Origin: Andreprevotia chitinilytica DSM 18519
Lineage (GTDB): Bacteria; Pseudomonadota; Gammaproteobacteria; Burkholderiales; Chitinibacteraceae
DNA: 44,358 bases
Reading direction: 5' to 3'
NCBI RefSeq assembly: GCF_000711875.1
Contig: NZ_KL543993.1
Coordinates: 40,522-84,879, forward strand
Below the pieces are notes generated by a model. That model saw only the letters and a program-made list of their open reading frames with translations, was not told the DNA's origin and did not search any database. Shown one piece after another: positions 1-9,392 of the stretch; within the stretch, counting starts at the first letter, position 1; the number at the start of each line of letters is the position of its first letter. The position numbers and the translations under genes are program-made.

Positions 1-30
1 CCAAGTAATATCGCGGTTCAAGTAGAATTC

Positions 31-57
31 AAAAACGGGGGCGCTGCCCCCGTTTTT
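31..57. terminator. Bidirectional intrinsic terminator
   Basis: A perfect 12-bp inverted repeat with a GCT loop: an A-tract, a G-rich arm, the loop, a C-rich arm and a T-tract. It can act on both strands. It probably ends a gene left of the window and insulates the protease gene that starts 17 nt later. Confidence 0.85.
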
Positions 58-74
58 GTTTTGCAAGGCAACCC

Positions 75-851
75 ATGACTCGTTTTCTTTTCAGCATCCT
101 GCTGTTCCTCGCCGCCACCGTACGCGCCGACGAAACCCCGGAACAACGCAAGATCCTCTTCTTCGGTCACGATGATCGTCAGTTCATCGCCGCACCTTAT
201 CCCGCACCGTTCGCCGCCATCGGCCGGCTTGAAACCCACGCCGGCAGCACCTGCACGGCCACACTGGTCGCACCGGATCTCGCCGTCACGGCAGCGCATT
301 GCTTCCTGATGGAGCCGCGCAAGATCGACGATGGCGAATGGTTCAAGACCGGCGCCTACAAAGACCAGTACACCGCGCGCTACAAGGTGCTGAGCCAGAC
401 TTTCCACCCGCGCTTCAAGCAAGGGCTGCTGTACAAGGGCGACGACCTTTACATCCTGCCCGAGGCCTCACCCTACGATATCGCCTGGCTCAAGCTCAAA
501 CTCGTCGATGGCAAGCCGCCGCAACCGATGGCGATGTTCAATGGCGACCGCAAGGCATTGCAAGCTGCCATCAAGACGGCCGGCGCGGTTGTCACCCAAT
601 CGGGCTACGCCGGCGATCATGAGGACGTACTGACCGCGCATCGTGGCTGCAAGCTGACCAAGCTGCGCCCGGACAACACCATCCTGCACCGTTGCGACAC
701 GCTGTCCGGCGATTCCGGCAGCCCCATCTGGCTGGATACGCCCAATGGCCCCTTGCTGATCGCCACGCAAAGCTCGGCACCGGACTGGTTCAAACGCAAG
801 ATGGTCGACAATATCGGTGTGACAGTGCTGCAGACGCCGAAGCGGCCTTAA
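75..851 (+). CDS. Exported trypsin-like serine protease (S1 family)
   Basis: 258 residues. A Sec signal peptide covers about residues 1-18 (hydrophobic FSILLFLAATVRA), so the enzyme should work in the periplasm or outside the cell. The chymotrypsin-fold triad is visible: H75 in TAAHC, D135 in YDIAWLK and S214 in GDSGSPIW. Cysteines at 60/76 and 192/207 could form disulfides. The family hydrolyses peptide bonds; the substrate cannot be read from the sequence. The gene stands alone between a terminator and proA. No pro-domain or C-terminal anchor is seen. Confidence 0.9.
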   Translation: MTRFLFSILLFLAATVRADETPEQRKILFFGHDDRQFIAAPYPAPFAAIGRLETHAGSTCTATLVAPDLAVTAAHCFLMEPRKIDDGEWFKTGAYKDQYTARYKVLSQTFHPRFKQGLLYKGDDLYILPEASPYDIAWLKLKLVDGKPPQPMAMFNGDRKALQAAIKTAGAVVTQSGYAGDHEDVLTAHRGCKLTKLRPDNTILHRCDTLSGDSGSPIWLDTPNGPLLIATQSSAPDWFKRKMVDNIGVTVLQTPKRP

Positions 852-943
852 CCTGTTAGACGAATGCGGCCGCTGTATGCCGCGCCATCAAGACGATACA
901 ATGCCTTGATCTGATTCGATTTCCCGCCTACCGGGGCAAGCCC

Positions 944-2200
944 ATGGACATCAAGAACTACATGCAAGACGTCGGCCGCCGCGCCCGTGCCGCCAGCCGC
1001 GACATGGCAAAGGCCAGCACCGCCGCCAAGAACGCCGCGCTGAACGCCATCGCCGACGCCATCCTGCGCGACGCCGCCGCGCTGAAAGCCGCCAATGAAC
1101 AAGACATGGTGCAAGCCCGTGCCGATGGTCTGGAACCGGCCCTGCTCGACCGCTTGCAGCTCTCCGACAAATCCATCGAAACCATGGCGGAAGGCCTGCG
1201 CCAGATCGCCACGTTGCCGGACCCGATCGGCAATATGGGCGATTTCAAATATCGCCCGTCCGGCATCCAGATCGGCAAGATGCGCGTGCCGCTCGGCGTG
1301 ATTGGCATCATCTATGAAGCCCGCCCGAACGTGACCGCCGATGCAGCGGGCCTGTGCATCAAATCCGGCAACGCCACCATCCTGCGCGGCGGCCGCGAAG
1401 CATTCCATTGCAACCAAGCCATCGCCAAACTGGTGAAAGAAGGCTTGGCCACTGCTGGCCTGCCAGCCGCCGCCGTGCAAATCATCGAAACGCCGGATCG
1501 CGCTGCGGTCGGTGAACTGATCACCATGACCGAATTCGTCGACGTGATCGTGCCGCGTGGCGGCAAAGGCCTGATCGCCCGCATCTCCGCCGATGCTCGC
1601 GTGCCGGTGATCAAACATCTGGACGGCATCTGCCACGTCTACCTTGACGACGAAGCCGACCCGGAAAAAGCCATCCGCATCAGCGACAACGCCAAGACCC
1701 ATCGCTACGGCACCTGCAACACGATGGAAACGCTGCTGGTGAACGAGAACATCGCAGATCTGATCCTGCCGAAACTGGCCGAAGTCTACGCCGCCAAGGG
1801 AGTCGAGCTGCGCGGCTGTGCCAAAACGCGCGACATCCTGCCGCACATCGTCGCCGCCACCGAAGAAGACTGGAGCACCGAATATCTGGCACCGATCCTG
1901 TCGATCAAGATCGTTGGCGACCTCACCGAAGCCATCGACCACATCAACACCTATGGCAGCCACCACACCGATGCCATCGTGACCGAGAACTACACCAAGG
2001 CCCGCCGCTTCCTGCGTGAAGTGGATTCGGCATCGGTGATGGTCAACGCCTCGACCCGCTTTGCCGACGGCTTTGAATATGGTCTGGGCGCTGAAATCGG
2101 CATCTCTACCGACAAGATCCACGCGCGCGGTCCGGTCGGGCTGGACGGGCTGACCAGCGAGAAGTGGATCGTGCTGGGAGATGGCGAGGTTCGAGCCTGA
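944..2200 (+). CDS. proA: Glutamate-5-semialdehyde dehydrogenase (gamma-glutamyl phosphate reductase)
   Basis: 418 residues, the normal family length. It carries out the NADPH-dependent reduction of gamma-glutamyl phosphate to glutamate-5-semialdehyde, the second step of proline synthesis, in the cytoplasm. The predicted catalytic cysteine is C258 in [11 protein letters not shown], and the [12 protein letters not shown] and VPRGGKGLI signatures are present. proB is not in the window. In related betaproteobacteria proA commonly lies near nadD and rsfS; here a kinase/antitoxin-like pair separates them. Confidence 0.97.
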   Translation: MDIKNYMQDVGRRARAASRDMAKASTAAKNAALNAIADAILRDAAALKAANEQDMVQARADGLEPALLDRLQLSDKSIETMAEGLRQIATLPDPIGNMGDFKYRPSGIQIGKMRVPLGVIGIIYEARPNVTADAAGLCIKSGNATILRGGREAFHCNQAIAKLVKEGLATAGLPAAAVQIIETPDRAAVGELITMTEFVDVIVPRGGKGLIARISADARVPVIKHLDGICHVYLDDEADPEKAIRISDNAKTHRYGTCNTMETLLVNENIADLILPKLAEVYAAKGVELRGCAKTRDILPHIVAATEEDWSTEYLAPILSIKIVGDLTEAIDHINTYGSHHTDAIVTENYTKARRFLREVDSASVMVNASTRFADGFEYGLGAEIGISTDKIHARGPVGLDGLTSEKWIVLGDGEVRA

Positions 2201-2229
2201 TCCGCAAGTTGATCCGAGGAGGGAACGAT

Positions 2230-2427
2230 ATGCAGCTGCAACCTGGTTACTTGCTGAGACAGGATGAGCCTGCCGACGAAAAACTGCAGGCACTCATGCA
2301 CGAGGTCGCACTGGCCGCGCAACTGCGCTCTGACACAGCAAATGCGCTTTGGCAGCGGCACTTGGCAGATGAAATGGCCGCTGCGCAAGAACGCTACATC
2401 AAGTTGACTGTGGCCAAGCCGGCATGA
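2230..2427 (+). CDS. Small acidic protein, putative antitoxin of the following Zeta-like kinase
   Basis: 65 residues, no family recognised. The start is set by a strong GGAGG eight nt upstream; the open frame runs further up into the end of proA, but without such a site. The product is Ala/Leu/Gln/Glu-rich and probably helical (about residues 15-60). Its stop overlaps the start of the kinase gene in an ATGA, so the two are translationally coupled. The arrangement, a short ORF directly before a Zeta-family kinase, is typical of toxin-antitoxin pairs. The antitoxin role is inferred from position only. It does not obviously resemble Epsilon. Confidence 0.6.
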   Translation: MQLQPGYLLRQDEPADEKLQALMHEVALAAQLRSDTANALWQRHLADEMAAAQERYIKLTVAKPA

Positions 2428-3032
2428 CAGAGCGCCCTCGTCTGATTGTAGTTGCCGGACCAAACGGCTCGGGCAAAACGTCGATTACCGAGCAAATTCT
2501 GCGCCACCAATGGTTTGATGGCTGTGTCTACGTCAACCCGGATCTGATTGCCCGTGACGAATATGGTGACTGGAACGCACCAGATGCAATCCTGAAAGCG
2601 GCGCAACGTGCACAGGCAATACGGGAAGAATGCTTGCATGCGCGTCGGAGTCTGGCCTTCGAAACCGTCTTCTCTGCGCCGGACAAACTTGATTTCCTGC
2701 AAGCGGCACACCATGCGGGCTTTTTCATCCGTATTTTCTTTGTAGGTACCGACCATCCCGCCATCAACGCCTCGCGCGTTGCTCACCGAGTATTGGAAGG
2801 CGGGCACGACGTACCCATCCCGAAAATCATCAGTCGCTATGCGCGCTCCATCGCCCAATGCGGCCCGGCTGCGCTGCTGGCTGATCGTTGCTACGTTTAC
2901 GACAATTCCGTCGATCGAGCGGATCCTCACTTGATATTCCGTACCGTGAATGGCGCCATCGTCAAAACATATGGCGATATCCGGGCATGGGCCCAACCCC
3001 TATTTGACAGCCTGCCTCACGCAGCAGAATGA
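2424..3032 (+). CDS. Zeta-toxin-family P-loop kinase
   Basis: 202 residues. A Walker A motif lies at the N-terminus (GPNGSGKTS, residues 12-20), followed by VNPDLIARDEYG, with an acidic residue placed as in Zeta kinases, and by LAFETVFSAPDKLDF, a family hallmark. Characterised Zeta/PezT toxins phosphorylate UDP-N-acetylglucosamine and block cell-wall synthesis, but many members of this wider ATPase family are untested. The gene overlaps its small upstream partner (ATGA), and its stop overlaps the nadD start in a second ATGA, so three genes are coupled. A housekeeping kinase role is possible if the upstream ORF is not an antitoxin. Confidence 0.8.
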   Translation: MTERPRLIVVAGPNGSGKTSITEQILRHQWFDGCVYVNPDLIARDEYGDWNAPDAILKAAQRAQAIREECLHARRSLAFETVFSAPDKLDFLQAAHHAGFFIRIFFVGTDHPAINASRVAHRVLEGGHDVPIPKIISRYARSIAQCGPAALLADRCYVYDNSVDRADPHLIFRTVNGAIVKTYGDIRAWAQPLFDSLPHAAE

Positions 3033-3661
3033 CATCAGCCATCGGCATCTACGGCGGCACCTTCGACCCGATCCATTACGGCCATATCGCGCTGGCCAGT
3101 ATGCTGCGCGATACCTTTGCCCTACCCGAAGTGCGCCTGATCCCCACTGGCCACCCGCCGCATCGGCCCGACCCGCCGGTCACGCCACAACAACGCTTCG
3201 CTTGGGTGCAACAAGCACTCGCCGATGAAACCGGCCTGATTGCCGACGATCGCGAAATCCACCGCGCCGGTTATTGCTACACCGTCGATACGCTGGAAGC
3301 GCTGCAGCAAGCCCAGCCGGATACGCTGCTGGTGTGGCTGATCGGCGGCGATTCGTTCGCCAATCTGCCCTCCTGGCATCGCTGGCGCACGCTGCTGGAA
3401 CTCGGCCACCTCGTCGTCGCACCCCGCCCGGAGCACGATTTGGCTGCTTTACCCGTTGAAATTGCTCAAGAATTCGCCAAGCGGCGGGTTTCTGCTGCGC
3501 GCCAATCGCTCGCTCGCGGTAAAATCAGTCTATTACCGAGCCCGCTGATGGCGGTTTCGTCTACCGGATTAAGAGAAAAACTCGCGCGCGGCGAAGACGT
3601 CAGCGCCCTGACCCCGGTGGCCGAGGCCGTGATGCACAGCGGGCTTTATTGTCCTCAATAA
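3029..3661 (+). CDS. nadD: Nicotinate-nucleotide adenylyltransferase
   Basis: 210 residues. It adenylates nicotinate mononucleotide to deamido-NAD, an essential step of NAD synthesis. The nucleotidyltransferase signature GGTFDPIHYGH sits at residues 9-19, and the C-terminal ISSTxxR-type motif appears as VSSTGLRE. The start codon overlaps the stop of the Zeta-like kinase gene, so expression may depend on translation of the toxin-like pair. That is an odd dependency for an essential gene unless an internal promoter exists. Confidence 0.96.
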   Translation: MTSAIGIYGGTFDPIHYGHIALASMLRDTFALPEVRLIPTGHPPHRPDPPVTPQQRFAWVQQALADETGLIADDREIHRAGYCYTVDTLEALQQAQPDTLLVWLIGGDSFANLPSWHRWRTLLELGHLVVAPRPEHDLAALPVEIAQEFAKRRVSAARQSLARGKISLLPSPLMAVSSTGLREKLARGEDVSALTPVAEAVMHSGLYCPQ

Positions 3662-3662
3662 A

Positions 3663-3773
3663 GGCCGCCAACAAAATCCAGCGTAGCGGTGCTGGCAAGG
3701 CGTGCGAAACGCAGACAGTACATTTCGTACGGCAAGTGAGCACAACACAGCCAGCAGGATTTTGTTTGCGGCC
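3663..3773. repeat. Hairpin repeat element (MITE-like) between nadD and rsfS
   Basis: Terminal arms of 17 nt (3663-3679 and 3757-3773) are inverted repeats with one mismatch, and shorter complementary patches continue inwards, so about 110 nt could fold into one long hairpin. No ORF is supported inside. The layout resembles the miniature inverted-repeat elements scattered through many betaproteobacterial genomes. It may also attenuate transcription from nadD into rsfS. Confidence 0.6.
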
Positions 3774-3810
3774 CCAAAACGGACCCAGACATATGAACAC
3801 AGGAATACAC

Positions 3811-4182
3811 ATGCACGAACAAACCCAAGCCATGCGCGATGTCGCCATCGTTGCGCTCGAAGACATCAAGGGCAAGGACATCCTCACCCTCGATACCACC
3901 ACCCTGACCGAACTGTTCGAGTGCATGATCGTCGCCACTGGCGATTCGAACCGTCAGGTGCGCGCACTGGCCAACAACGTCTCCGTCGAACTGAAAGCCA
4001 AGGGCTATGAGATCGTCGGCACCGAAGGCGAAGAATCCGGTGACTGGGTCTTGGTCGATGCCGGCGAGCTAGTTGTTCACGTCATGCTGCCGGCCGTACG
4101 CGACTATTACGACCTGGAGCAGCTGTGGGGCGGCCAGAAACCGACCTTCAACCCGCTCGGCAAGAGCTGGAGCGCGGTCTGA
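3811..4182 (+). CDS. rsfS: Ribosomal silencing factor RsfS
   Basis: 123 residues. RsfS binds ribosomal protein uL14 and blocks subunit joining when nutrients are short. The core (AIVALEDIKGKDILTLD, then MIVATGDSNRQVRAL and WVLVDAGELVVHVM) is typical, as is the C-terminal YYDLEQLW. The ATG chosen has AGGA six nt upstream; an ATG 18 nt earlier is possible, and a much longer frame would translate the hairpin repeat. rlmH, which often follows rsfS in related genomes, is absent; cysD comes next after a terminator. Confidence 0.95.
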   Translation: MHEQTQAMRDVAIVALEDIKGKDILTLDTTTLTELFECMIVATGDSNRQVRALANNVSVELKAKGYEIVGTEGEESGDWVLVDAGELVVHVMLPAVRDYYDLEQLWGGQKPTFNPLGKSWSAV

Positions 4183-4222
4183 TCTAACGGCCGTATTGGC
4201 CGATAAGTCGCATCAGTACTGA

Positions 4223-4248
4223 AAAGGCGGGTCTGGCAACCCGCCTTT
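4223..4248 (+). terminator. Hairpin terminator after rsfS
   Basis: A perfect 10-bp stem (AAAGGCGGGT and its complement) with a 6-nt loop lies 40 nt after the rsfS stop. The arm ends in only three Ts followed by A-rich sequence, so termination may be partial. Confidence 0.7.
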
Positions 4249-4352
4249 AAAACATAAAAACATAACTACAGATTCTTTTTCTTTTATCCGTTTTTTGGAT
4301 ACATTTGCGAAATTGAATCAATCGGCTCGTTAAGAGCCCTTGTCGAGTCCGC

Positions 4353-5279
4353 ATGAACAGCATTAGTGAAGCCCGCCTGACCCATCTCAAGCAGCTGGAA
4401 GCCGAGTCCATCCACATCATCCGCGAAGTCGCCGCCGAGTTTGAAAACCCAGTGATGCTGTATTCGATCGGCAAGGATTCGGCCGTGATGCTGCATCTGG
4501 CGAAAAAGGCATTCGCCCCGGGCAAACCACCCTTCCCGCTGATGCACGTCGACACCACCTGGAAATTCCAGGAGATGTACAAGCTGCGCGACAAGCAACA
4601 GGCCGAAGGCTGGAACCTGATCACCTATGTGAACGAAGAAGGCGTAAAGGCCGGCATCAACCCGTTCACCGCCGGCTCTGCCAAGCACACCGACGTGATG
4701 AAGACACAGGGCCTGAAGCAGGCGCTGGATAAATACGGCTTCGATGCGGCCTTTGGCGGCGCCCGCCGCGACGAAGAAAAGAGCCGCGCCAAAGAGCGCG
4801 TCTACTCCTTCCGCGACAAGTACCACCGCTGGGACCCGAAAAACCAGCGCCCCGAGCTGTGGAACATCTACAACTCCAAGATCGACAAGGGCGAAAGCAT
4901 TCGCGTGTTCCCGCTGTCGAACTGGACCGAACTCGACATCTGGCAATACATCTTCCTGGAAAACATCGACATCGTGCCGCTGTACTACGCCGCTGAACGC
5001 CCGGTGGTCAACCTGAATGGCACGCTGGTCATGATCGATGACGACCGCATCCTGCAGTACCTGACGCCGGAACAGAAAGCCAGCATCGAGACCAAATCGG
5101 TGCGCTTTCGCACGCTGGGCTGCTACCCGCTTACCGGCGCGGTCGAATCCACCGCCGCCACGCTGCCGGAAATCATTCAGGAAATGCTGCTGACCACCAC
5201 CAGCGAGCGCCAGGGCCGCGTCATCGACCACGATTCGTCCGGCTCGATGGAAAAGAAAAAGATGGAAGGTTATTTCTAA
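4353..5279 (+). CDS. cysD: Sulfate adenylyltransferase subunit 2
   Basis: 308 residues, the usual length. With CysN it forms ATP sulfurylase, which activates sulfate to adenosine 5'-phosphosulfate for cysteine synthesis. The PP-loop motif [13 protein letters not shown] lies at about residues 38-50, and [28 protein letters not shown] and [11 protein letters not shown] are family signatures. It is preceded by about 100 nt of A/T-rich DNA that probably holds its promoter; I could not assign a CysB site with confidence. The partner gene follows after a 117-nt gap that contains a C11 run. Confidence 0.97.
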   Translation: MNSISEARLTHLKQLEAESIHIIREVAAEFENPVMLYSIGKDSAVMLHLAKKAFAPGKPPFPLMHVDTTWKFQEMYKLRDKQQAEGWNLITYVNEEGVKAGINPFTAGSAKHTDVMKTQGLKQALDKYGFDAAFGGARRDEEKSRAKERVYSFRDKYHRWDPKNQRPELWNIYNSKIDKGESIRVFPLSNWTELDIWQYIFLENIDIVPLYYAAERPVVNLNGTLVMIDDDRILQYLTPEQKASIETKSVRFRTLGCYPLTGAVESTAATLPEIIQEMLLTTTSERQGRVIDHDSSGSMEKKKMEGYF

Positions 5280-5321
5280 GCCATCGCGCCCTTAGGGTGG
5301 GCTAGCCGCGTTGCGGCCTAA

Positions 5322-5332
5322 CCCCCCCCCCC
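5322..5332. repeat. Poly-C tract (C11) between cysD and cysN
   Basis: Eleven consecutive C residues in the intergenic gap, 64 nt before the cysN start. Runs of this length can change by slipped-strand mispairing. Here they would alter the spacing or the RNA leader, not a reading frame. Confidence 0.9.
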
Positions 5333-5396
5333 ACGACACAACTGCCTGGCTGGTTAGATCACAGATGACTAATCCGCCTCACATGAGCCAGATACC

Positions 5397-6839
5397 ATGT
5401 CCCACCAGTCCGACCTGATCGCCAGCGATATTCTCAGCTACCTCAAGCAGCACGAGAACAAAGACCTGCTGCGCTTCATCACCTGTGGCAACGTCGATGA
5501 CGGCAAATCCACGCTGATCGGTCGCTTGCTGCATGACTCCAAGCTGATCTTCGAAGACCAGCTCGCCGCGATCCAGAAGGACAGCAAGAAGTACAACACC
5601 ACCGATCAGGAAATCGATCTGGCATTGCTGGTAGACGGCCTGCAAGCCGAGCGCGAGCAAGGCATCACCATCGACGTGGCCTATCGCTACTTCAGCACTG
5701 ATAAACGCAAATTCATCATCGCCGACTGCCCGGGTCACGAGCAGTACACCCGCAACATGGCGACCGGCGCCTCTACTTGCGACCTCGCCATCATCCTGAT
5801 CGATGCCCGCTACGGCGTGCAGACGCAAACGCGCCGCCACAGCTTCATCGTCAGCCTGCTTGGCATCAAGCACGTGATCGTCGCCGTCAACAAGATGGAC
5901 CTGGTCGATTTCTCCGAAACGCGCTTCAACGAAATCAAAGCGGAATACCTGACCTTCGCTGAACAACTGGCGATTCCGGACATCCGCTTCGCCCCGATCT
6001 CCGCCCTGCGTGGCGACAACGTCGTGACCGAGTCCGCGCTCACGCCGTGGTATGACGGCGAAACGCTGATGAAGCTGCTGGAAAGCGTACAGATCAACCG
6101 CGACGCCCAGCTCGACGCCTTCCGCCTGCCGGTGCAATACGTCAACCGCCCCAACCTCGACTTCCGCGGCTTCTGTGGCACCATCGCCGCCGGCCACGTG
6201 CTGCCGGGCGACGAAATCGTCGCGCTGCCGTCAGGCAAATCCAGCAAGGTCAAAGCCATCGTCACCTTCGAAGGCGACCAACCTGCCGCCTTCGCCGGCC
6301 AAGCCATCACGCTGACGCTGGAAGACGAAATCGACATCAGCCGCGGCGACACGCTCGTGCGCACCGGCGACACCCACCCGCACATTTCACAAGCATTCGA
6401 CGCGCATATCGTGTGGATGAACGAAAGCCCGCTAGTCCTGGGCAAGGAATACGCCTTCAAACTCGCCGGCAAAAACGTCTTCGGCCGCGTCACCCGCATC
6501 CAGCATCGGATCGACGTCAATACGCTGGCACAAGCTGAAACCGGACAACTGGGCCTGAACGAGATTGCGCTGGTTTCAGTTGAAGTAAACGCGCCGGTCG
6601 TGTTCGATGCCTATGCGCAATGCCGCGGCACGGGCAGCTTTATCGTGATTGACCGGCTGAGCAACGCGACGGCGGCGGCGGGGATGATTCTGCAAACTGC
6701 GACGTCATCCGACACAGCGGGTGAGGCGGACGAACTGGCTCGCTTGCGGGCGTTTGAAGTGGAGCTGAATGCCTTGGTGCGGAAGCATTTTCCGCATTGG
6801 GGGGTGAAGGAAATTGCCCCACTTCTAAAAGCTGAATGA
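5397..6839 (+). CDS. cysN: Sulfate adenylyltransferase subunit 1 (GTPase)
   Basis: 480 residues. This is the regulatory GTPase of ATP sulfurylase. G1 is GNVDDGKST (about residues 31-39), G3 is [10 protein letters not shown]4 is VNKMD and G5 is SALRGDN, followed by two beta-barrel domains. The protein stops at the end of the GTPase/barrel part, so there is no fused CysC kinase; APS kinase or reductase must be encoded elsewhere. The start is the ATG in ACCATGTCCCACCAG. A frame of the same strand is open throughout. Confidence 0.97.
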   Translation: MSHQSDLIASDILSYLKQHENKDLLRFITCGNVDDGKSTLIGRLLHDSKLIFEDQLAAIQKDSKKYNTTDQEIDLALLVDGLQAEREQGITIDVAYRYFSTDKRKFIIADCPGHEQYTRNMATGASTCDLAIILIDARYGVQTQTRRHSFIVSLLGIKHVIVAVNKMDLVDFSETRFNEIKAEYLTFAEQLAIPDIRFAPISALRGDNVVTESALTPWYDGETLMKLLESVQINRDAQLDAFRLPVQYVNRPNLDFRGFCGTIAAGHVLPGDEIVALPSGKSSKVKAIVTFEGDQPAAFAGQAITLTLEDEIDISRGDTLVRTGDTHPHISQAFDAHIVWMNESPLVLGKEYAFKLAGKNVFGRVTRIQHRIDVNTLAQAETGQLGLNEIALVSVEVNAPVVFDAYAQCRGTGSFIVIDRLSNATAAAGMILQTATSSDTAGEADELARLRAFEVELNALVRKHFPHWGVKEIAPLLKAE

Positions 6840-6924
6840 CCGCCTAGATGCTGTAGCAACATCTCTCGTTTCAAGGCATTATATTTTGTATCATTAAATC
6901 TGCGCATTTTAGCCAGGAAAATCG

Positions 6925-9351
6925 ATGAGCCTGAAATCCGACTTGCTTACACAAGCCACAAGCGCACATCAAGCAAATCAGCTTGATCGAGCAGAGCTTC
7001 TATATAGGCAAGTGCTTTCAGCGGACCCGTATAATGCCGATGCAATTCATTTTCTTGGCTTATTGTTGCATCAACGAGATCGGCGCCACGAAGCATTGCT
7101 AATGATGGGCTACTCGGTCCAGCAAAGGCCAGAGCACTCAGATTTCTGGCGTAATTATGCGCTAGCACTAGAACAAGTTGGCCGGTTCGATGAAGCGGTT
7201 ATTGCGTACCGTCAGTTGGTTTCCCTTTCGCCACAAGATGCTTCCGCCTCCCTTGGGCTAGCGAAAGTGCTGTACGCCACGTGGCAACAAGATGAAGCCG
7301 AACTTCTGGTCGACAAAATCCTTGCGGAACTCCCAGAATTTATTGATGCGCTATTTCTAAAATCCAAACTATTGCTTCGTGCCGGGCTTGTGCAAAGTGC
7401 GCTCAACAATTTTGTGAGCATAGCCAATCAGCAACCCGGGCATCATTCAATTTATCCTTGGATTGAAAGGTGTTTGCTCATGTCTGGGCAAGTTGATGCC
7501 GCTCAAGAAATTGCCGAGCATCGATATTTGCAAGGCTTAGATGAAACGATTGAAGCGAGTAATGCATTACTCTATGCTTTGCACAGCAACAAATATTCAG
7601 AAATAGAGATATTTGAGCGTCACAAATCAATTGCAGCCAGGCTCTATAATAAATATACGCGCCTAGCCCCTCCTATTACGCGCACCAGCGCAAATCATCC
7701 CAAGAAGATTGCTCTAATTGGCGGCGAGTTTAATTTTCACGTCATGCAGTATTTCTTATTGCCGCTCGTGAAGAAACTTGACTTCCAAACAAGGCATTGG
7801 GTTGCATACCACACAGGCGATACCGATTCGGTCACCAGCGCCTATCGAGAAGCAGGATTGACGGTTATAGATATTAGAGGGCTATCTGACACAGACGTCG
7901 CTCGGCAAATTCGGAATGATGGAATTGATGTCCTTATTGATATAAATGCACATAGTGGACAAAGTCGCCTGGGCGTGATTGCACGCAAACCAGCTCCTAT
8001 ACAGCTTACTTGGCTTGGATATGCATATGGCACAGGCCTAGAGGCAATGGATTATCGGATTACCGATCATCGTATTGATCCTCCTGGGCTAACGGAATAT
8101 TTGCATACCGAAAAACTGCTTCGCCTTCCCGTCGCACTGCCTTTTGAACAGCCTGAGGATGCGCCTGACGTCTCGTCGCTACCAGCCGAACTGAATGGAT
8201 TTATCACATTTGGTGTATTCAACAAGCCGGCTAAAACGAGCTGCATGTTACCCGTTTATGCCGATATCCTTGTTCGCGAGCCTGATGCGAGGATGATTAT
8301 CTTCGCGCAAGATTGGGAGAAAAACCCTGATCTTGTCGATGCATTTCTGTCGCCCTTCCATGAGCGCGGCGTTGCCAATCGTGTTCGTTGCATTGGTTCT
8401 GCTGCATTGCACACCTTCCTCGGAAATATTGCGGACGTAGATATTGCTCTCGATAGTTATCCCTATTCTGGAGGCGTAACAAGTTTTCACACCCTTTGGA
8501 TGGGAATCCCAATTATCACCCGCCGTGGCAATACACCGATCTCCCGTGTCACTGCATCAATTGTCGAGACTCTTGGCTACTCAGACTGGATTGCAGAAAA
8601 TGACGAAAAATTCGTGGAAACTGCACTGAATTTAGCGCAAAACCGAGCCAAATTAAGTACAATTCGCAATACACTCAGACATAAATTAGCAACTTCGGCA
8701 TGGTGTGATATAGATGGGTTTGCGTCTGCATTGCAGACTACGCTAGATATGTTACCTGCCCCCTCTCTTCGCCAAGAAAATTGGGGTAAGATTCTCAATG
8801 ATCAAGCAAAAGTAGTAATTAATATAGGCTGTGGAAGCAAGAGCAATCAAAGCCTATGGCTTGGCTATTCAACAGACACTTGGCAAGAAATTAGGTTTGA
8901 CATTGATCCAGCAGCAGAACCCGACCTGCAGGGTAGCGTCGATGACTTATCGATGATTCCAGATGGCGTTGTTGATGCCGTTTGGAATAGCCACAATATT
9001 GAACATCTACCAGCGCACAAAACACCAATAATTCTGGCCGGCTTTTTCCGCATCCTCAAACCAGGTGGAGAGCTACGTATGCGCCTTCCAGATCTGAGTA
9101 CTTTGGGTAATCATATCGCTCAAGGCAAATTAGATCAGGTAGTCTACGAATCTGCAGCTGGCCCCATCCAAGTTCTGGATATTCTTTATGGGCACAGTGA
9201 ATCCATTGCTCAAGGTAATGGCTTTATGGCGCACAGAACAGGCTTCTCAGCCCAAACTCTTCACGACGCCATTTCGCGAGCAGGGTTCATTCAAATTGAC
9301 ATTAAGACGATCGGCTTTGACTTGGCTTTGCACGCAATCAAGCCAATCTGA
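6925..9351 (+). CDS. TPR / GT41 (SPINDLY/OGT-like) glycosyltransferase fused to a SAM methyltransferase
   Basis: 808 residues in three parts. Residues 1-220 are tetratricopeptide repeats (AELLYRQVLSADPYNADAIH, EAVIAYRQLVSLSP). Residues 260-610 resemble the catalytic region of O-GlcNAc transferases: NAHSGQSR with H343 at the place of the OGT catalytic-site histidine, RKPAPIQLTWLGYAYGTG, the K of FNKPAKTS, and LDSYPYSGGVTSFHTLWMG. From about residue 629 a class I methyltransferase follows: INIGCGSKSN, FDIDP, HNIEHLP and FFRILKPGGELRM. The predicted role is to glycosylate Ser/Thr of a protein (pilin-related or flagellar) and possibly methylate the sugar. Base composition is clearly more A/T-rich than in the cys genes. 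It converges on the ABC/pilin operon. Confidence 0.85.
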   Translation: MSLKSDLLTQATSAHQANQLDRAELLYRQVLSADPYNADAIHFLGLLLHQRDRRHEALLMMGYSVQQRPEHSDFWRNYALALEQVGRFDEAVIAYRQLVSLSPQDASASLGLAKVLYATWQQDEAELLVDKILAELPEFIDALFLKSKLLLRAGLVQSALNNFVSIANQQPGHHSIYPWIERCLLMSGQVDAAQEIAEHRYLQGLDETIEASNALLYALHSNKYSEIEIFERHKSIAARLYNKYTRLAPPITRTSANHPKKIALIGGEFNFHVMQYFLLPLVKKLDFQTRHWVAYHTGDTDSVTSAYREAGLTVIDIRGLSDTDVARQIRNDGIDVLIDINAHSGQSRLGVIARKPAPIQLTWLGYAYGTGLEAMDYRITDHRIDPPGLTEYLHTEKLLRLPVALPFEQPEDAPDVSSLPAELNGFITFGVFNKPAKTSCMLPVYADILVREPDARMIIFAQDWEKNPDLVDAFLSPFHERGVANRVRCIGSAALHTFLGNIADVDIALDSYPYSGGVTSFHTLWMGIPIITRRGNTPISRVTASIVETLGYSDWIAENDEKFVETALNLAQNRAKLSTIRNTLRHKLATSAWCDIDGFASALQTTLDMLPAPSLRQENWGKILNDQAKVVINIGCGSKSNQSLWLGYSTDTWQEIRFDIDPAAEPDLQGSVDDLSMIPDGVVDAVWNSHNIEHLPAHKTPIILAGFFRILKPGGELRMRLPDLSTLGNHIAQGKLDQVVYESAAGPIQVLDILYGHSESIAQGNGFMAHRTGFSAQTLHDAISRAGFIQIDIKTIGFDLALHAIKPI

Positions 9352-9383
9352 AATTACCGAAGCCAAGCTCAATCGGTAATTTC
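9350..9383. terminator. Shared inverted repeat between convergent genes
   Basis: A perfect 11-bp stem (GAAATTACCGA and its complement) with a 12-nt loop overlaps the stop of the glycosyltransferase fusion and lies 9 nt from the stop of the convergent ABC ATPase gene. Neither side has a good T-run, so it may act as a weak two-way terminator or only protect the 3' ends. Confidence 0.55.
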
Positions 9384-9392
9384 AATAATCAG

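Noticed and set aside
848-2293. A 481-codon open frame on the minus strand opposite proA
   Set aside because: It is a GC-bias shadow: the translation is Gly/Asp/His/Gln-rich with no family motif, while proA on the + strand is clear-cut.
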